From positions 62,001 through 126,000 of the forward strand of contig NZ_JAFBEV010000004.1 of the NCBI RefSeq assembly GCF_016908935.1: 64,000 nt of DNA, in the 5' to 3' direction. Origin of the DNA: Sporolactobacillus spathodeae. GTDB taxonomy: Bacteria; Bacillota; Bacilli; Bacillales; Sporolactobacillaceae. How positions within the stretch are numbered: position 1 is the stretch's first letter; every line of letters starts with the position of its first letter. A program made the position numbers and the translations under genes. Shown here in pieces: positions 7,988-17,164 of this stretch. The notes below the pieces were generated by a model. That model was not told the DNA's origin. It made no database searches and saw only the letters and a program-made list of their open reading frames with translations.

Positions 7988-9097
7988 TTACCCATCCTTT
8001 CTCATATAAGCGTAATGAGCCGAGCAGGCACCTTCGGTTGATACCATACATGGACCGACCGGATGCAGCGGTGTGCAGGCTTTGCCAAACAGGATGCACT
8101 CCTCAGGCGTTGCCAGTCCGCAGATCATATCACCACAACGGCAACGTGTTTTTTTCGGTTCGCCAACTTCAATTTTGAACTTTTTCTTGGCGTTATAAGC
8201 CGCATACTTCTCACGGATATCGAGTCCACTTTGCGGGATCATGCCGATGCCGCGCCAAGCTTCGTCACACGGCTCAAAATAGTCAAACATCAGCTTCTGA
8301 GCAGCCGGATTGCCATTCTCCCGCACAACACTTTTATAGTTATTCATAATCGCCGGATGATCCGCATCGAGCATTTTGACAAGCTGATAGATTGCACTGA
8401 GCATCTCGACCGTCTCAAAGCCGCTAATCACCCCAGGCATTTGAAATTCATCAACAAGAAACTGATAGGCATGCTGACCGAGAACGATTGATACATGGCC
8501 TGGCAACAAAAAACCGTTGATTTTAACATGTTTTTCTGTCAGCAATGTTCGCAAAACCGGCTGAACCAGTTTTGTTGTGGCCCACATCGAGAAATTTTTC
8601 AATTGTTTCTTATAAGCGAGCTGAAGCGCTGCAGCCAGAACAGGAACAGTCGTCTCAAAACCGACACCGAGAAAAACAACGTCGCGATCAGGATTCTCTT
8701 CGGCAATACGCACCGCGTCAAGTGGCGAGTAGACAATCCGAATATCTCGACCCTCTGTTTTCGCGCTTTGCAGGCTTCGCTTTGAACCGGGCACACGAAT
8801 CATATCGCCGAAGGTGCAGACAATTCGATCGTCTGACTCCGCGAGTTCGATCATCGCATCGATTTGTTTTTGATCGGTCACGCAGACGGGACAGCCCGGG
8901 CCGGATAGCAAACGGACATGTCCCTGCAGAATCAATTTGACACCAGTCCGCGCCAGCGCCATCGTATGCGAGCCGCAAACTTCCATAAATGTCGGCATGA
9001 TGCCTGTTCGTTCGCGATAACTATCTGCCAGATGGATCAGTTTCTGAGCCAATTTCTTTGCGACTGCTGGATCTTGCGGTTCAAATAACGTTTGCAC
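7988..9097 (-). CDS. hypD: Hydrogenase maturation protein HypD
   Basis: HypD (369 residues from the GTG at 9097) carries a 4Fe-4S cluster and works with HypC to assemble Fe(CN)2CO. Characteristic motifs are FMEVCGSHTMA, LLSGPGCPVCVT and FLGVGFETTVP, with a cysteine-rich C terminus (TRCRCGDMICG). The frame is open far upstream, but the GTG start has GGGAGAAG at the right spacing, gives the family length (about 370) and overlaps hypC by 17 bp, as expected for a coupled hypCD pair. Confidence 0.95.
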   Translation of the reverse strand: MQTLFEPQDPAVAKKLAQKLIHLADSYRERTGIMPTFMEVCGSHTMALARTGVKLILQGHVRLLSGPGCPVCVTDQKQIDAMIELAESDDRIVCTFGDMIRVPGSKRSLQSAKTEGRDIRIVYSPLDAVRIAEENPDRDVVFLGVGFETTVPVLAAALQLAYKKQLKNFSMWATTKLVQPVLRTLLTEKHVKINGFLLPGHVSIVLGQHAYQFLVDEFQMPGVISGFETVEMLSAIYQLVKMLDADHPAIMNNYKSVVRENGNPAAQKLMFDYFEPCDEAWRGIGMIPQSGLDIREKYAAYNAKKKFKIEVGEPKKTRCRCGDMICGLATPEECILFGKACTPLHPVGPCMVSTEGACSAHYAYMRKDG

Positions 9098-9305
9098 TGG
9101 CCATCTTCTCCCATTCGTGAATACTTGCCTGTGCAAAGTTCTGATCGATAATTGACATGCCTTGCCCGGCATGAACAATAATATACTCGCCGATTTCAAC
9201 ATCCGGCACAAAGATAATGCCGACTTCCATTCTCGTTCCCATCACATCAACTAACGCAGTATAATCCTTTTTTTCAATTACTTTTGCTGGTACGCCAACA
9301 CACAT
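9081..9305 (-). CDS. hypC: Hydrogenase maturation chaperone HypC
   Basis: The 74-residue protein starts MCVGVPAKV, with the invariant Cys2 that binds the iron intermediate together with HypD and then docks on the immature large subunit. The hydrophobic barrel segment VEIGEYIIVHAGQGMSII is typical. It follows hypF by 51 bp. Only one HypC/HybG-type chaperone is seen in the cluster, so it probably serves the single large subunit hyaB. Confidence 0.95.
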   Translation of the reverse strand: MCVGVPAKVIEKKDYTALVDVMGTRMEVGIIFVPDVEIGEYIIVHAGQGMSIIDQNFAQASIHEWEKMASANVI

Positions 9306-9356
9306 TGTGCTTCTCCTCCTGGTTGTTCTCTTTTTTTCACCGACACAAGCATCCGC

Positions 9357-11651
9357 TCAATCCCTCTTTTGGCAAGCCGCAATCATCAGCTGGCCGAGCG
9401 ATAGCCCGCCGTCCCCGTTTGGGAAATGATGGTGGATGTATACTGAAAAACCCTGTTTTTCAAGCGATTGCACGAGGCGTCGTGATAAATAGCCATTGCT
9501 CATACTGCCGCCAGAAAGAACGACGGTCTGGCTAAGTGCCGGCTGCCGCTGCCGGAGTCGGCAAATCGTCTGCACACAGGCGGCAACGACTGTTTCATGG
9601 AATCGCCGTGCAATCTGCGCACGATCCGTTCCGTTCAGTTGGTCATACGCAATTTGCCGTATCATTGATGAAAAGTCAATCTGCAGGAGACCTGCCTCTT
9701 CGGTTAATTGAAAGGGATAACAGGAAACAGACTGCTGCTCGTCTGGATCAAAGGCATCTGACAGTTCAATCGCTGCTTCGCCATCATAGTCTGAAACACG
9801 ACAAATCGCGAGAATAGCGCTGACTGCGTCAAAAAGTCGTCCACACGTGCCCGCCATTGGGCAATTCAATTTGTTTTCTATCATTCTATCAATAATTCGA
9901 ATTTCTTTTTGGTACTCAGGAAAAAGGACATCGGCTAAGTGGCTGCCTTCTTCGCCCAACAGATTGATTAACATCGCAGCAGCGTTGCGCCAAGGTTCGC
10001 GTACTGCTCGATCGCCACCTGGAAGCGGCGTAGCGCGCAAGTGGGCAAGCCGCTGATAGCCCGATGCATCGCCGTGAAGGACCTCGAAACCCCAAATTGT
10101 GCCGTCCGGGCCGTAACCCGTGCCATCAAGAACAATGCCAAAACAAGGTTTATGAAGCTGATTGTCAGCCATGCAGGCGACATGATGCGCATGGTGGTGC
10201 TGCACCTCAATCACAGGAACGTCGAATGTCTCAGCAAAATCGTGCGTGCGATAAAGTGGGTGCATATCCCGTGCAACAGCTTTTACCTTGATTCCTGTCC
10301 AGTGAAGTAGGTGGTCAAGCGTCTTTTGATAGTGTTCGAGGCTCTCTTCCGCTTCGAGATCACCAAGATGAGGACCGATAATGGCTTGGCGTTCCCTTCC
10401 GATCGCAAATGTATTTTTCATCTGACTGCCCAGTGCAACAATTCCGTCAACCAAATGCCCTGCATCAACTGGATCCGGAACATAGCCGCGCGAACGCCTG
10501 AGGAAAAAGGGCACCTGTTCCGACACCTGGACCACCGAATCATCAACAGGATGCAAGATCCGGCGATTATGCAGCAGCACCGCATCAGCTAAACCATGAA
10601 GCGCATCAAGTATGCCCTCATTTTCAAAGATCATCGGCAGACCCGATGGATTGGCGCTTGTCATGACCAAATAGTCGTAACTGCCTTCGTCAAAAAGCAA
10701 GTGATGGAGCGGTGTGTACGGAAGCATTAAACCAATCGTGCGAACACCAGGAGCAACAACGGCTGAAAGCAGCTCATCGCATGACGCATTTTTCCGAAGC
10801 AACACGATTGGCGCTTCCGGGCCTTGTAGCACGGCTTGTTCCTTTTCAGATACATTGGCAATCCGTTCTGCCGCCGCTACGTTCCGGCACATCACCGCCA
10901 AAGGTTTTCGCGGTCGTCCCTTACGGCTCCGAAGCCGTTCAACAGATTCGCTGCTTCTTGCATCACAGGCCAGATGGAAGCCACCAATACCTTTAACCGC
11001 GATAATTTTTCCGATAGCGAGCATCTCTGCAGCCTGCTCAACCGCTTGATCGCGACTAGCTAGTCGGTCGCCTGTACTATCGAATAGGGTCACGTGAGGG
11101 CCGCATTGTGCACACGCGATCGGCTGTGCATGATGGCGGCGATTGCTCGGATCGCGATATTCCGCTTCACAGCGGTCGCACATTTGGAACGTCGCCATCG
11201 AAGTTAGCGCTCGGTCGTAAGGCAGACCGTCAATGATCGTATAGCGCGGACCGCATTGCGTGCAATTAATGAACGGGTAATGGTAACGAAAATTAGACGG
11301 GTCGCGCATTTCTTTCAAACAGTCCGCGCAAGTCGCAGAATCAACAGGAATCACAAGCGATGACTGTCCAGATGCTTCACTTGGAATGATCGAAAAATCA
11401 GTGAACCCACGCGCTGGAATCCATGTCGTCTCTACTTTATCGATTCGTGAAAGGCGCGGCTTCATGCGGCTAATCCCTGAGACTGCCTGAAGAATAACTG
11501 ACCTTTGCCCTTCCCAAATAATCCGTACGCCGTCCATATTGTTCTGGACGGTTCCATTTAAACCATTTTTCGTAGCCAGCTGATAGATAAACGGGCGAAA
11601 CCCGACGCCCTGGACGCGGCCGCGAACAATAATTCTTAGTGCTTCTGACAT
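9357..11651 (-). CDS. hypF: Carbamoyltransferase HypF
   Basis: The 764-residue protein makes the carbamoyl group that becomes cyanide. Domains in order: acylphosphatase-like (IIVRGRVQGVGFRPFIYQLA), a double zinc finger (CADC...CTQC and CDRC...CAQC, about residues 109-185), a YrdC-like domain (AVKGIGGFHLACDA) and a Kae1-like domain (EVQHHHAHHVACMA, VVLSGGSMSNGYL). The start MSEALRIIV at 11651 overlaps the end of hypB by 16 bp; the longer frame runs into hypB. All four domains look complete. Confidence 0.95.
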   Translation of the reverse strand: MSEALRIIVRGRVQGVGFRPFIYQLATKNGLNGTVQNNMDGVRIIWEGQRSVILQAVSGISRMKPRLSRIDKVETTWIPARGFTDFSIIPSEASGQSSLVIPVDSATCADCLKEMRDPSNFRYHYPFINCTQCGPRYTIIDGLPYDRALTSMATFQMCDRCEAEYRDPSNRRHHAQPIACAQCGPHVTLFDSTGDRLASRDQAVEQAAEMLAIGKIIAVKGIGGFHLACDARSSESVERLRSRKGRPRKPLAVMCRNVAAAERIANVSEKEQAVLQGPEAPIVLLRKNASCDELLSAVVAPGVRTIGLMLPYTPLHHLLFDEGSYDYLVMTSANPSGLPMIFENEGILDALHGLADAVLLHNRRILHPVDDSVVQVSEQVPFFLRRSRGYVPDPVDAGHLVDGIVALGSQMKNTFAIGRERQAIIGPHLGDLEAEESLEHYQKTLDHLLHWTGIKVKAVARDMHPLYRTHDFAETFDVPVIEVQHHHAHHVACMADNQLHKPCFGIVLDGTGYGPDGTIWGFEVLHGDASGYQRLAHLRATPLPGGDRAVREPWRNAAAMLINLLGEEGSHLADVLFPEYQKEIRIIDRMIENKLNCPMAGTCGRLFDAVSAILAICRVSDYDGEAAIELSDAFDPDEQQSVSCYPFQLTEEAGLLQIDFSSMIRQIAYDQLNGTDRAQIARRFHETVVAACVQTICRLRQRQPALSQTVVLSGGSMSNGYLSRRLVQSLEKQGFSVYIHHHFPNGDGGLSLGQLMIAACQKRD

Positions 11652-12295
11652 GCCTCTAGGTTGGCCCGAATCCAGTCGATCCACGTCTCGAATCCCTCGC
11701 CGCTTTTCGCGGAAATTGGCATCAGACGCGAATTCGGTTGAATCGCCCTTAAATCTTCGCGGGCTTTGTCCAGATCAAAGGACACGTGCGGCAGCAAGTC
11801 TACTTTATTGATTAACGCAAGTTCCGTGACGTGAAACATTAACGGGTATTTCGGAATCTTATCATTGCCCTCCGGTGTGCTTAGCACAACAACCCGATGA
11901 TTCTGTCCCAAATCAAATTCTGAAGGGCAGACAAGATTGCCGACATTTTCAATAAACAGAATATCGATAGCATCCAGATCGAGTTCTGGCAGCACTTTCG
12001 CAACCATCCGCGGATCCAGATGGCATTCACCCTCCGTGGCAATCTGAACCGCTTCGACACCTTTTTTCCTGATCCGATCCGCATCACGTTCTGTAGCAAT
12101 ATCGCCTTCAATCACGCCGATATGATAGTCTTTCGACAGTTCAGCAACTGTTCGCTCCAAAATAGTTGTCTTGCCGGCACCGGGCGAACTCATGATGTTG
12201 ATGACGAGTGTTTTTGTTTTATTAAATAATTGTCGATTGAATGCCGCAGCACGGTCATTATTTTCCATTACATTCTTTTCCAGCGTAATTTTCAT
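11636..12295 (-). CDS. hypB: Hydrogenase nickel incorporation GTPase HypB
   Basis: The 219-residue GTPase delivers nickel to the large subunit with HypA. It has the P-loop SSPGAGKTT, the switch EGDIATERDADRI, LFIENVGNLVCPSEFDLG and the guanine motif NKVD. It has no histidine-rich N-terminal stretch, so there is no obvious nickel store. The start MKITLEKNV at 12295 has GGGAG upstream and lies 4 bp after hypA; a longer frame to 12403 is only hypA sequence in another frame. Confidence 0.95.
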   Translation of the reverse strand: MKITLEKNVMENNDRAAAFNRQLFNKTKTLVINIMSSPGAGKTTILERTVAELSKDYHIGVIEGDIATERDADRIRKKGVEAVQIATEGECHLDPRMVAKVLPELDLDAIDILFIENVGNLVCPSEFDLGQNHRVVVLSTPEGNDKIPKYPLMFHVTELALINKVDLLPHVSFDLDKAREDLRAIQPNSRLMPISAKSGEGFETWIDWIRANLEACQKH

Positions 12296-12299
12296 TCGT

Positions 12300-12653
12300 T
12301 CAACTCCCTTCGTATGACTCAATTTTAAACGTTTCTCCGGCAAGAAGCACCCCGAATGGCATGCCACATTCGGGACAAGTGGCGATGAACGCGTTTGGCT
12401 CATACGTTATCCCGCATACCGCGCACTTTGCCAACCCTTTTTCAGGAATAATTTCCAAGGACGCCTGCTGCGACAAAATCGGAATCTGACCACTTTCACG
12501 GAATGCATCAAAAGCAAAACGTAGGGCATCCGGCAGAACATTACTCAGATCGCCAACAATCAATGATATTTTATCCACGGATTGAAACGCATGCTTTTCT
12601 GCATCCTCAGCGACTAGCTCCAAAGCATCTTCCATCAGGCCCATTTCATGCAT
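12300..12653 (-). CDS. hypA: Hydrogenase nickel incorporation protein HypA
   Basis: The 117-residue nickel metallochaperone begins MHEMGLMEDAL, with the N-terminal Met-His-Glu nickel site, and carries a zinc site CAVC...CPEC with 14 residues between the pairs. The start at 12653 follows AAGGGG and lies 11 bp after the preceding gene. It is the first of the accessory genes hypABFCDE in this operon. Confidence 0.94.
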   Translation of the reverse strand: MHEMGLMEDALELVAEDAEKHAFQSVDKISLIVGDLSNVLPDALRFAFDAFRESGQIPILSQQASLEIIPEKGLAKCAVCGITYEPNAFIATCPECGMPFGVLLAGETFKIESYEGS

Positions 12654-12664
12654 GAGAAAACCCC

Positions 12665-13072
12665 TTATTTCGGAAATGCGACCCAAAAGCCCTGTTCATC
12701 TTTTTTTATAGCATAGAAAGAAGGCGCAAGAGCTCCTTCTTTCTTGACAAATGAATAGGATAAATCGCATTCCGGACAATGTAATTTCTGATCATACGCG
12801 ATCCATTGCAACAATTCCCGGCATTGCGGACATTTCTTATCAAAGGCGCGAACCTGATCACCCTCGCGAAAAAGACCAATCAGCTGACCATTCACCAGTT
12901 GTTCTTCATAGCCTTCGCTTGGCGAGGCGACCGGAACCCAGCGCTGTCCCTGAAGGATATCGGATGCCCGGTCAATCTTCTCCAAGTCATTCTCGATAAT
13001 CGGCGAAAGCACTTCTTTACCAGTCTCTGTCAAGCTACGAGCCAGCTCTTTAAAAAATGACCGCCGATCCAT
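12665..13072 (-). CDS. Hydrogenase-cluster four-cysteine protein, function unknown
   Basis: I do not recognise this 135-residue protein as a named family. It starts MDRRSFFKELARSL, a twin-arginine-like opening but without a hydrophobic signal core. It ends in a small domain with Cys81-X2-Cys84 and Cys99-X2-Cys102. The layout (GLFREGDQVRAFDKKCPQC...LHCPEC) resembles a Rieske-type domain in which the histidine ligands are cysteines, so it could hold zinc or a rubredoxin-like iron. Its start overlaps the stop of the upstream fusion gene (TAATG) and it precedes hypA by 11 bp, so a role in hydrogenase assembly or electron transfer is inferred from position only. Confidence 0.8.
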   Translation of the reverse strand: MDRRSFFKELARSLTETGKEVLSPIIENDLEKIDRASDILQGQRWVPVASPSEGYEEQLVNGQLIGLFREGDQVRAFDKKCPQCRELLQWIAYDQKLHCPECDLSYSFVKKEGALAPSFYAIKKDEQGFWVAFPK

Positions 13073-14343
13073 TATTCAGACCGCCAATTTTCGATTTGAT
13101 GCCGGACGCGCTGAACGAGTTCAGGCAAAGATTGGTGAATTTTATCGGTCAACTCAGTATTCAACTCAAGCGACGCTGGTTGCAGGCCAATCATCACCAT
13201 TTTTTCCGGCAATCGATCACGCAGCTGAGCAGCGGAGATGACTTCCTGAAAACCGATCTGATGAACAGACATCTTAATGCCGTTAAATGACGGAATTTCT
13301 TCTTTTGTAAGCTCAATCACCGTTCCCGGTTCCGTATCGGCGTTAATCGCATCGACAACGATTAACCGATTCGTCGCTTCCACCGGACCAAGCAACTGCA
13401 TCCCTTCCGTCGACCCGTCAACGATTTCAATATTTTCAAAATCAGCGAGCGCCTTTTGCAATTCCGGTAAGGCTTCCAAACCAAGTCCATCATCCGAATA
13501 AAGCGTGTTGCCAATGCCGAGCACAGTCACTTTTTCTGGTTGGCTCACCGTCGCTCGATTTTCAGCGGTTGCGTAGGCGCGAGCAGCAGGTTCGAATTTA
13601 TAACCGGTAAAGATCGATGACATGGTGCCATTTCGGCTCAACCAATCTTCACGAATCGACATATAGACGTGGACAACAACAAATAGCATAAATCCCCAGG
13701 CAACCAGGTGATGCCAAGAACGAACTTGATAATCATTCCCACCAAATAAGGGGAGAACCCAAGCAAACGATTTACCATAGATGCTATCCGGCTGCGGTTG
13801 AAAGAGAAGAAAGTAGCCGGTCAGTACCATAATCACGGATCCAATACCGATAAAGATCCAATAGCTTAATTGTGCCAGCGGATTGTGACCGATATAATGC
13901 GGTTTGTGATTGGGAAGAAAAAGATAGCCCTTTATGACTTCAATCAAACCAAGCCAAAAATTCTTCTGCAGAATCTGACTTTTCGCGTAGTGATTGCCCT
14001 TAAACGTCCAATAGAAGCGATAGATCAAATTGGCTGTGAAAATAAACGCGGTAAAGAAATGTACATCGCGTACCCAGCCCATGAAAAAATGAGAATAAGC
14101 ATCTCCGGAATTCTCCGGGGTGAAAAATGGATGACCAATATAGATGCCGGTAAGCATCAATAGCATGATCGAAGCTGCGTTCACCCAGTGAAAAATCCGT
14201 ATCGGTGCTTCCCAAACATAGATCGAACGGATCAAACGGGCGTGAAGCGCTTCGTGCTCACTTGGTTCTCCCGCTTTGACCAATTTGTTCGCTTTTTCCG
14301 GTGTCGCTTCGAAAGCAGTACTGCTTTCTTCAACTGTATTCAT
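13072..14343 (-). CDS. Fusion: Ni/Fe-hydrogenase b-type cytochrome + hydrogenase maturation protease
   Basis: This 423-residue frame joins two proteins that are usually separate. Residues about 40-255 are a HyaC-type di-haem cytochrome b with four membrane helices and histidines such as His52 (FHWVN), His211/212 and His225. It passes electrons from the hydrogenase to quinone. Residues about 271-423 are a HyaD/HybD-type endopeptidase that trims the large subunit, with GIGNTLYSDDGLG (Asp285), VVDAIN (Asp331) and MSVHQIG (His361) in the nickel-binding positions. No stop or start with a ribosome site lies between the parts. It follows hyaB by 12 bp. Confidence 0.9.
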   Translation of the reverse strand: MNTVEESSTAFEATPEKANKLVKAGEPSEHEALHARLIRSIYVWEAPIRIFHWVNAASIMLLMLTGIYIGHPFFTPENSGDAYSHFFMGWVRDVHFFTAFIFTANLIYRFYWTFKGNHYAKSQILQKNFWLGLIEVIKGYLFLPNHKPHYIGHNPLAQLSYWIFIGIGSVIMVLTGYFLLFQPQPDSIYGKSFAWVLPLFGGNDYQVRSWHHLVAWGFMLFVVVHVYMSIREDWLSRNGTMSSIFTGYKFEPAARAYATAENRATVSQPEKVTVLGIGNTLYSDDGLGLEALPELQKALADFENIEIVDGSTEGMQLLGPVEATNRLIVVDAINADTEPGTVIELTKEEIPSFNGIKMSVHQIGFQEVISAAQLRDRLPEKMVMIGLQPASLELNTELTDKIHQSLPELVQRVRHQIENWRSE

Positions 14344-14355
14344 ATACGTTCCCCC

Positions 14356-16080
14356 TTACTCCACATGGACGGAGGTCAATGTGCTGTTTTTCGTATCCGT
14401 CAAATGGACAGCGCAGGCAAGGCACGGATCAAAGGAATGAACAACACGTAAAATTTCCAAGGGTTTATCCATATCCGCAACAGGAACATTATGCAGTGAA
14501 GACTCGTAGGCTCCAATGACTCCTTTAGCGTCTCTTGGTGAAGCGTTCCACGTCGTCGGGACAACGGCCTGATAATTTTTTGTTTTGCCATTTTCAATTT
14601 CGATCCAATGGCCAAGTGCGCCGCGTGGCGCTTCGACTGTGCCAACACCGAAGGCATGGCTTTTCCAGGTGGATGGTTCCCATTTGGAATTGTCAAAAGT
14701 TGTTTGATCGCCGCTTTTAATATTATTGATCAGGCTATTATAATCCTCGCGCATCCAACCCGTAAGCATTTTCGCATCCAGACCACGGGCGACTGTTCGG
14801 CCCAGTGCCGACTGAAGCGCCTTCACCGGTAAGCCGAGCTTTTTCAGCGTATCATCGACGATCGGGCGATAATCGCCTTTATTTTTCGCATAGCCGACCA
14901 TCACGCGAGCAAGCGGTCCTGTTTCCATCGGCTGATTTTTCCAACGTGGCGCTTTAATCCATGAATATTTGGCATTCGTATCCAGATGTTTATAGGGCGT
15001 TTGTGGGCCGCTGTAATCCAGGTTGGTTTCACCCTTCCATGGGTGCCGGCTGCCGCCTGCTTTGCCATCGTAGTTATACCAAGCATGATCGATACCTTCC
15101 TGAACCTGGTTCGGGTCTGCTGGGTCGACATCCAATACTTCATTCATATTGCCGTTCAGGATGATGCCTCGTGGCGCGCGATAAAGATTGATATCCCGTA
15201 TATCTTTCGTCGAATAATCGCCGTAGCAGAGATAGTTGTTTAATCCGCCGCCGATTTGTTTTGTTCCCCAATCTTTATAATAGGAACCGATCGCCATCAA
15301 ATCCGGTATATAGACTTGATTAATAAAGTCATGAGCTTGGCTGATCAATTGGTCGACGAGTTCCAGCTTTTCTGAGTGAATCCCATTATCCATATTAATA
15401 TCAAGTGGTGTGGCCATCCCGCCAACCAGATAATGCGGATGCGGGTTCTTCCCGCCGAAGATCGTGTGTACTTTTACAATTTCTTTCTGCCAATCCAAAG
15501 CTTCCAGATAATGGGCCACAGCTAAAAGATTAACTTCTGGTGGCAGTTTATAAGCGGGATGACCCCAATAGCCATTCGCAAAGATGCCCAGCTGACCACT
15601 GTCAACGACTTTCTTAATCTTCGTCTGCACATCCTTGAAATAGCCAGGCGAAGAATTCGGCCAACTGGAAATCGATTGAGCAATCTTGCTTGTTTCTTTC
15701 GGATCTGCTTTTAAAACATTGACTGCATCAACCCAGTCAAATGCATGGAGATGATAGAAATGAACCACATGATCATGCAGGTTAACAGCCTCATTCATTA
15801 AATTGCGAATCAGATTTGCATTCTGCGGAACACGGATGCCGAGCGCATCTTCTACCGCACGAATACTTGCAAGTGCATGGGTTGACGTGCAAACACCGCA
15901 AATACGCTGTACATAGCCCCAGACATCTCGCGGATCTCTATTTTTAACGACTAACTCGATGCCGCGAATGGCCGTACCTGAACTGAATGCATCCGTGATT
16001 TTACCGTTTTGAACATCTGCTTCAATTCGCAGATGGCCTTCAATTCGTGTCACCGGATCGACAACAACACGTTTACTCAT
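14356..16080 (-). CDS. hyaB: [NiFe] hydrogenase large subunit (membrane-bound uptake type)
   Basis: The 574-residue catalytic subunit has the N-terminal nickel ligands in RICGVC (Cys61, Cys64) and the C-terminal pair in DPCLACAVH (Cys553, Cys556). A 15-residue tail after His559 is the peptide removed by the maturation protease. RIEGH near the N terminus is the group 1 signature. It oxidises H2. The ATG at 16080 follows AGAGGTG and overlaps the end of hyaA by 8 bp; a GTG three codons upstream is less likely. The trimming enzyme is encoded by the next gene. Confidence 0.96.
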   Translation of the reverse strand: MSKRVVVDPVTRIEGHLRIEADVQNGKITDAFSSGTAIRGIELVVKNRDPRDVWGYVQRICGVCTSTHALASIRAVEDALGIRVPQNANLIRNLMNEAVNLHDHVVHFYHLHAFDWVDAVNVLKADPKETSKIAQSISSWPNSSPGYFKDVQTKIKKVVDSGQLGIFANGYWGHPAYKLPPEVNLLAVAHYLEALDWQKEIVKVHTIFGGKNPHPHYLVGGMATPLDINMDNGIHSEKLELVDQLISQAHDFINQVYIPDLMAIGSYYKDWGTKQIGGGLNNYLCYGDYSTKDIRDINLYRAPRGIILNGNMNEVLDVDPADPNQVQEGIDHAWYNYDGKAGGSRHPWKGETNLDYSGPQTPYKHLDTNAKYSWIKAPRWKNQPMETGPLARVMVGYAKNKGDYRPIVDDTLKKLGLPVKALQSALGRTVARGLDAKMLTGWMREDYNSLINNIKSGDQTTFDNSKWEPSTWKSHAFGVGTVEAPRGALGHWIEIENGKTKNYQAVVPTTWNASPRDAKGVIGAYESSLHNVPVADMDKPLEILRVVHSFDPCLACAVHLTDTKNSTLTSVHVE

Positions 16081-17164
16081 TGCGATCACCTCTGTCTTGT
16101 TCTTTCTCTTTATGATGCTTGATTGTGAATGTTATGCCGGCATGCGCCGCCACGCCAACCGCCGTCGCGCCGACAATGCCTGCGCCCCACTTCTCAGGGT
16201 TAATCGTTGTCTGAGTGAAAGGAAGTTTTGCCTGATGCGTGTAGAAAGGTCCGTTATCCCAGAAGTCTTGTTCCGAGCAACCGATGCATGGATTGCCCGA
16301 TTGAATCGGGTAACTGACGCCGCCATTCCAGCGCATTTCAGCGCATGAATTGTAAGTCGTTGGTCCCTTGCATCCCAGTTTGTACAGACAATACCCTGCC
16401 TTTAAATTCGGATCATCAAAAGATTCTGCAAACAAGCCGGCGTCAAAATAGGCGCGGCGATTACATTTGTCATGAATTCGGTGCCGATAGAACGCCTTCG
16501 GGCGACCGAGCATATCAGTCTCCGGCAGCTGGCCGAATGTCACAATATGCGCAATCACGCCAGTCATCACTTCAGCAATTGGTGGGCATCCGGGGACGCG
16601 AATGATTGGTATACCGCCGAGCACTGCTGAAATGGGCTGTGCACCAGTCGGATTCGGTTTCGCCTTGGCGATGCCTCCCCATGACGAACACGTGCCGAAA
16701 GCGAGCACCGCTTTTGCATGTGCCGCGGCTTCTTTCAGCAAATCAAGTCCAGACCGGCCGCCGATGCTCAAGTAGCCAACTTGACTCGGAACACTTCCTT
16801 CAACAATAAGAACGTATTCGCCGCTGTATTTCTTTAAAACATTCTGCTCCGCGTCTTCTGTCTGAAAACCAGCTGCGGCAGAAAGCACTTCCATATACTC
16901 AAGCGAAATCATATTGAAGATAACGCTTTCGACTTTGGGGTAGGAAGAACGAATAAATGATTCCGAGCAGCCCGTGCAGTCTTGCATCTGTAACCAAATG
17001 ACAGGCACGCGCTTCTTTGTCTCCATTGCGTGCGTGACCTGCGCAGTCTGTGTGTAGTCCAATCCCATCGTTGCGGCAAGAGCCGCACACATTTTCAAAA
17101 ATGTCCGTCTGGAATAGCCTTTTTGTAAAGCGCTTTCATATATTGTCGGTTCTTTTGGACCCAT
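16073..17164 (-). CDS. hyaA: [NiFe] hydrogenase small subunit with Tat signal
   Basis: The 363-residue iron-sulfur subunit has a twin-arginine signal, SRRTFLK, at residues 18-24, and a C-terminal hydrophobic helix (about residues 325-345) that anchors the enzyme outside the membrane. The proximal-cluster motif is CTGC (Cys63, Cys66), with Cys159 in FGTCSSWGG. The extra cysteines that mark oxygen-tolerant enzymes (CTCC, and CASWGC in E. coli Hyd-1) are glycines here. The start at 17164 follows a G-rich ribosome site. It is the first gene of the operon. Confidence 0.96.
   Translation of the reverse strand: MGPKEPTIYESALQKGYSRRTFLKMCAALAATMGLDYTQTAQVTHAMETKKRVPVIWLQMQDCTGCSESFIRSSYPKVESVIFNMISLEYMEVLSAAAGFQTEDAEQNVLKKYSGEYVLIVEGSVPSQVGYLSIGGRSGLDLLKEAAAHAKAVLAFGTCSSWGGIAKAKPNPTGAQPISAVLGGIPIIRVPGCPPIAEVMTGVIAHIVTFGQLPETDMLGRPKAFYRHRIHDKCNRRAYFDAGLFAESFDDPNLKAGYCLYKLGCKGPTTYNSCAEMRWNGGVSYPIQSGNPCIGCSEQDFWDNGPFYTHQAKLPFTQTTINPEKWGAGIVGATAVGVAAHAGITFTIKHHKEKEQDRGDRNE

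Noticed and set aside
12295-12403. Longer N terminus for hypB
   Set aside because: The added residues are hypA in another frame; the start at 12295 has a ribosome site and the family length.
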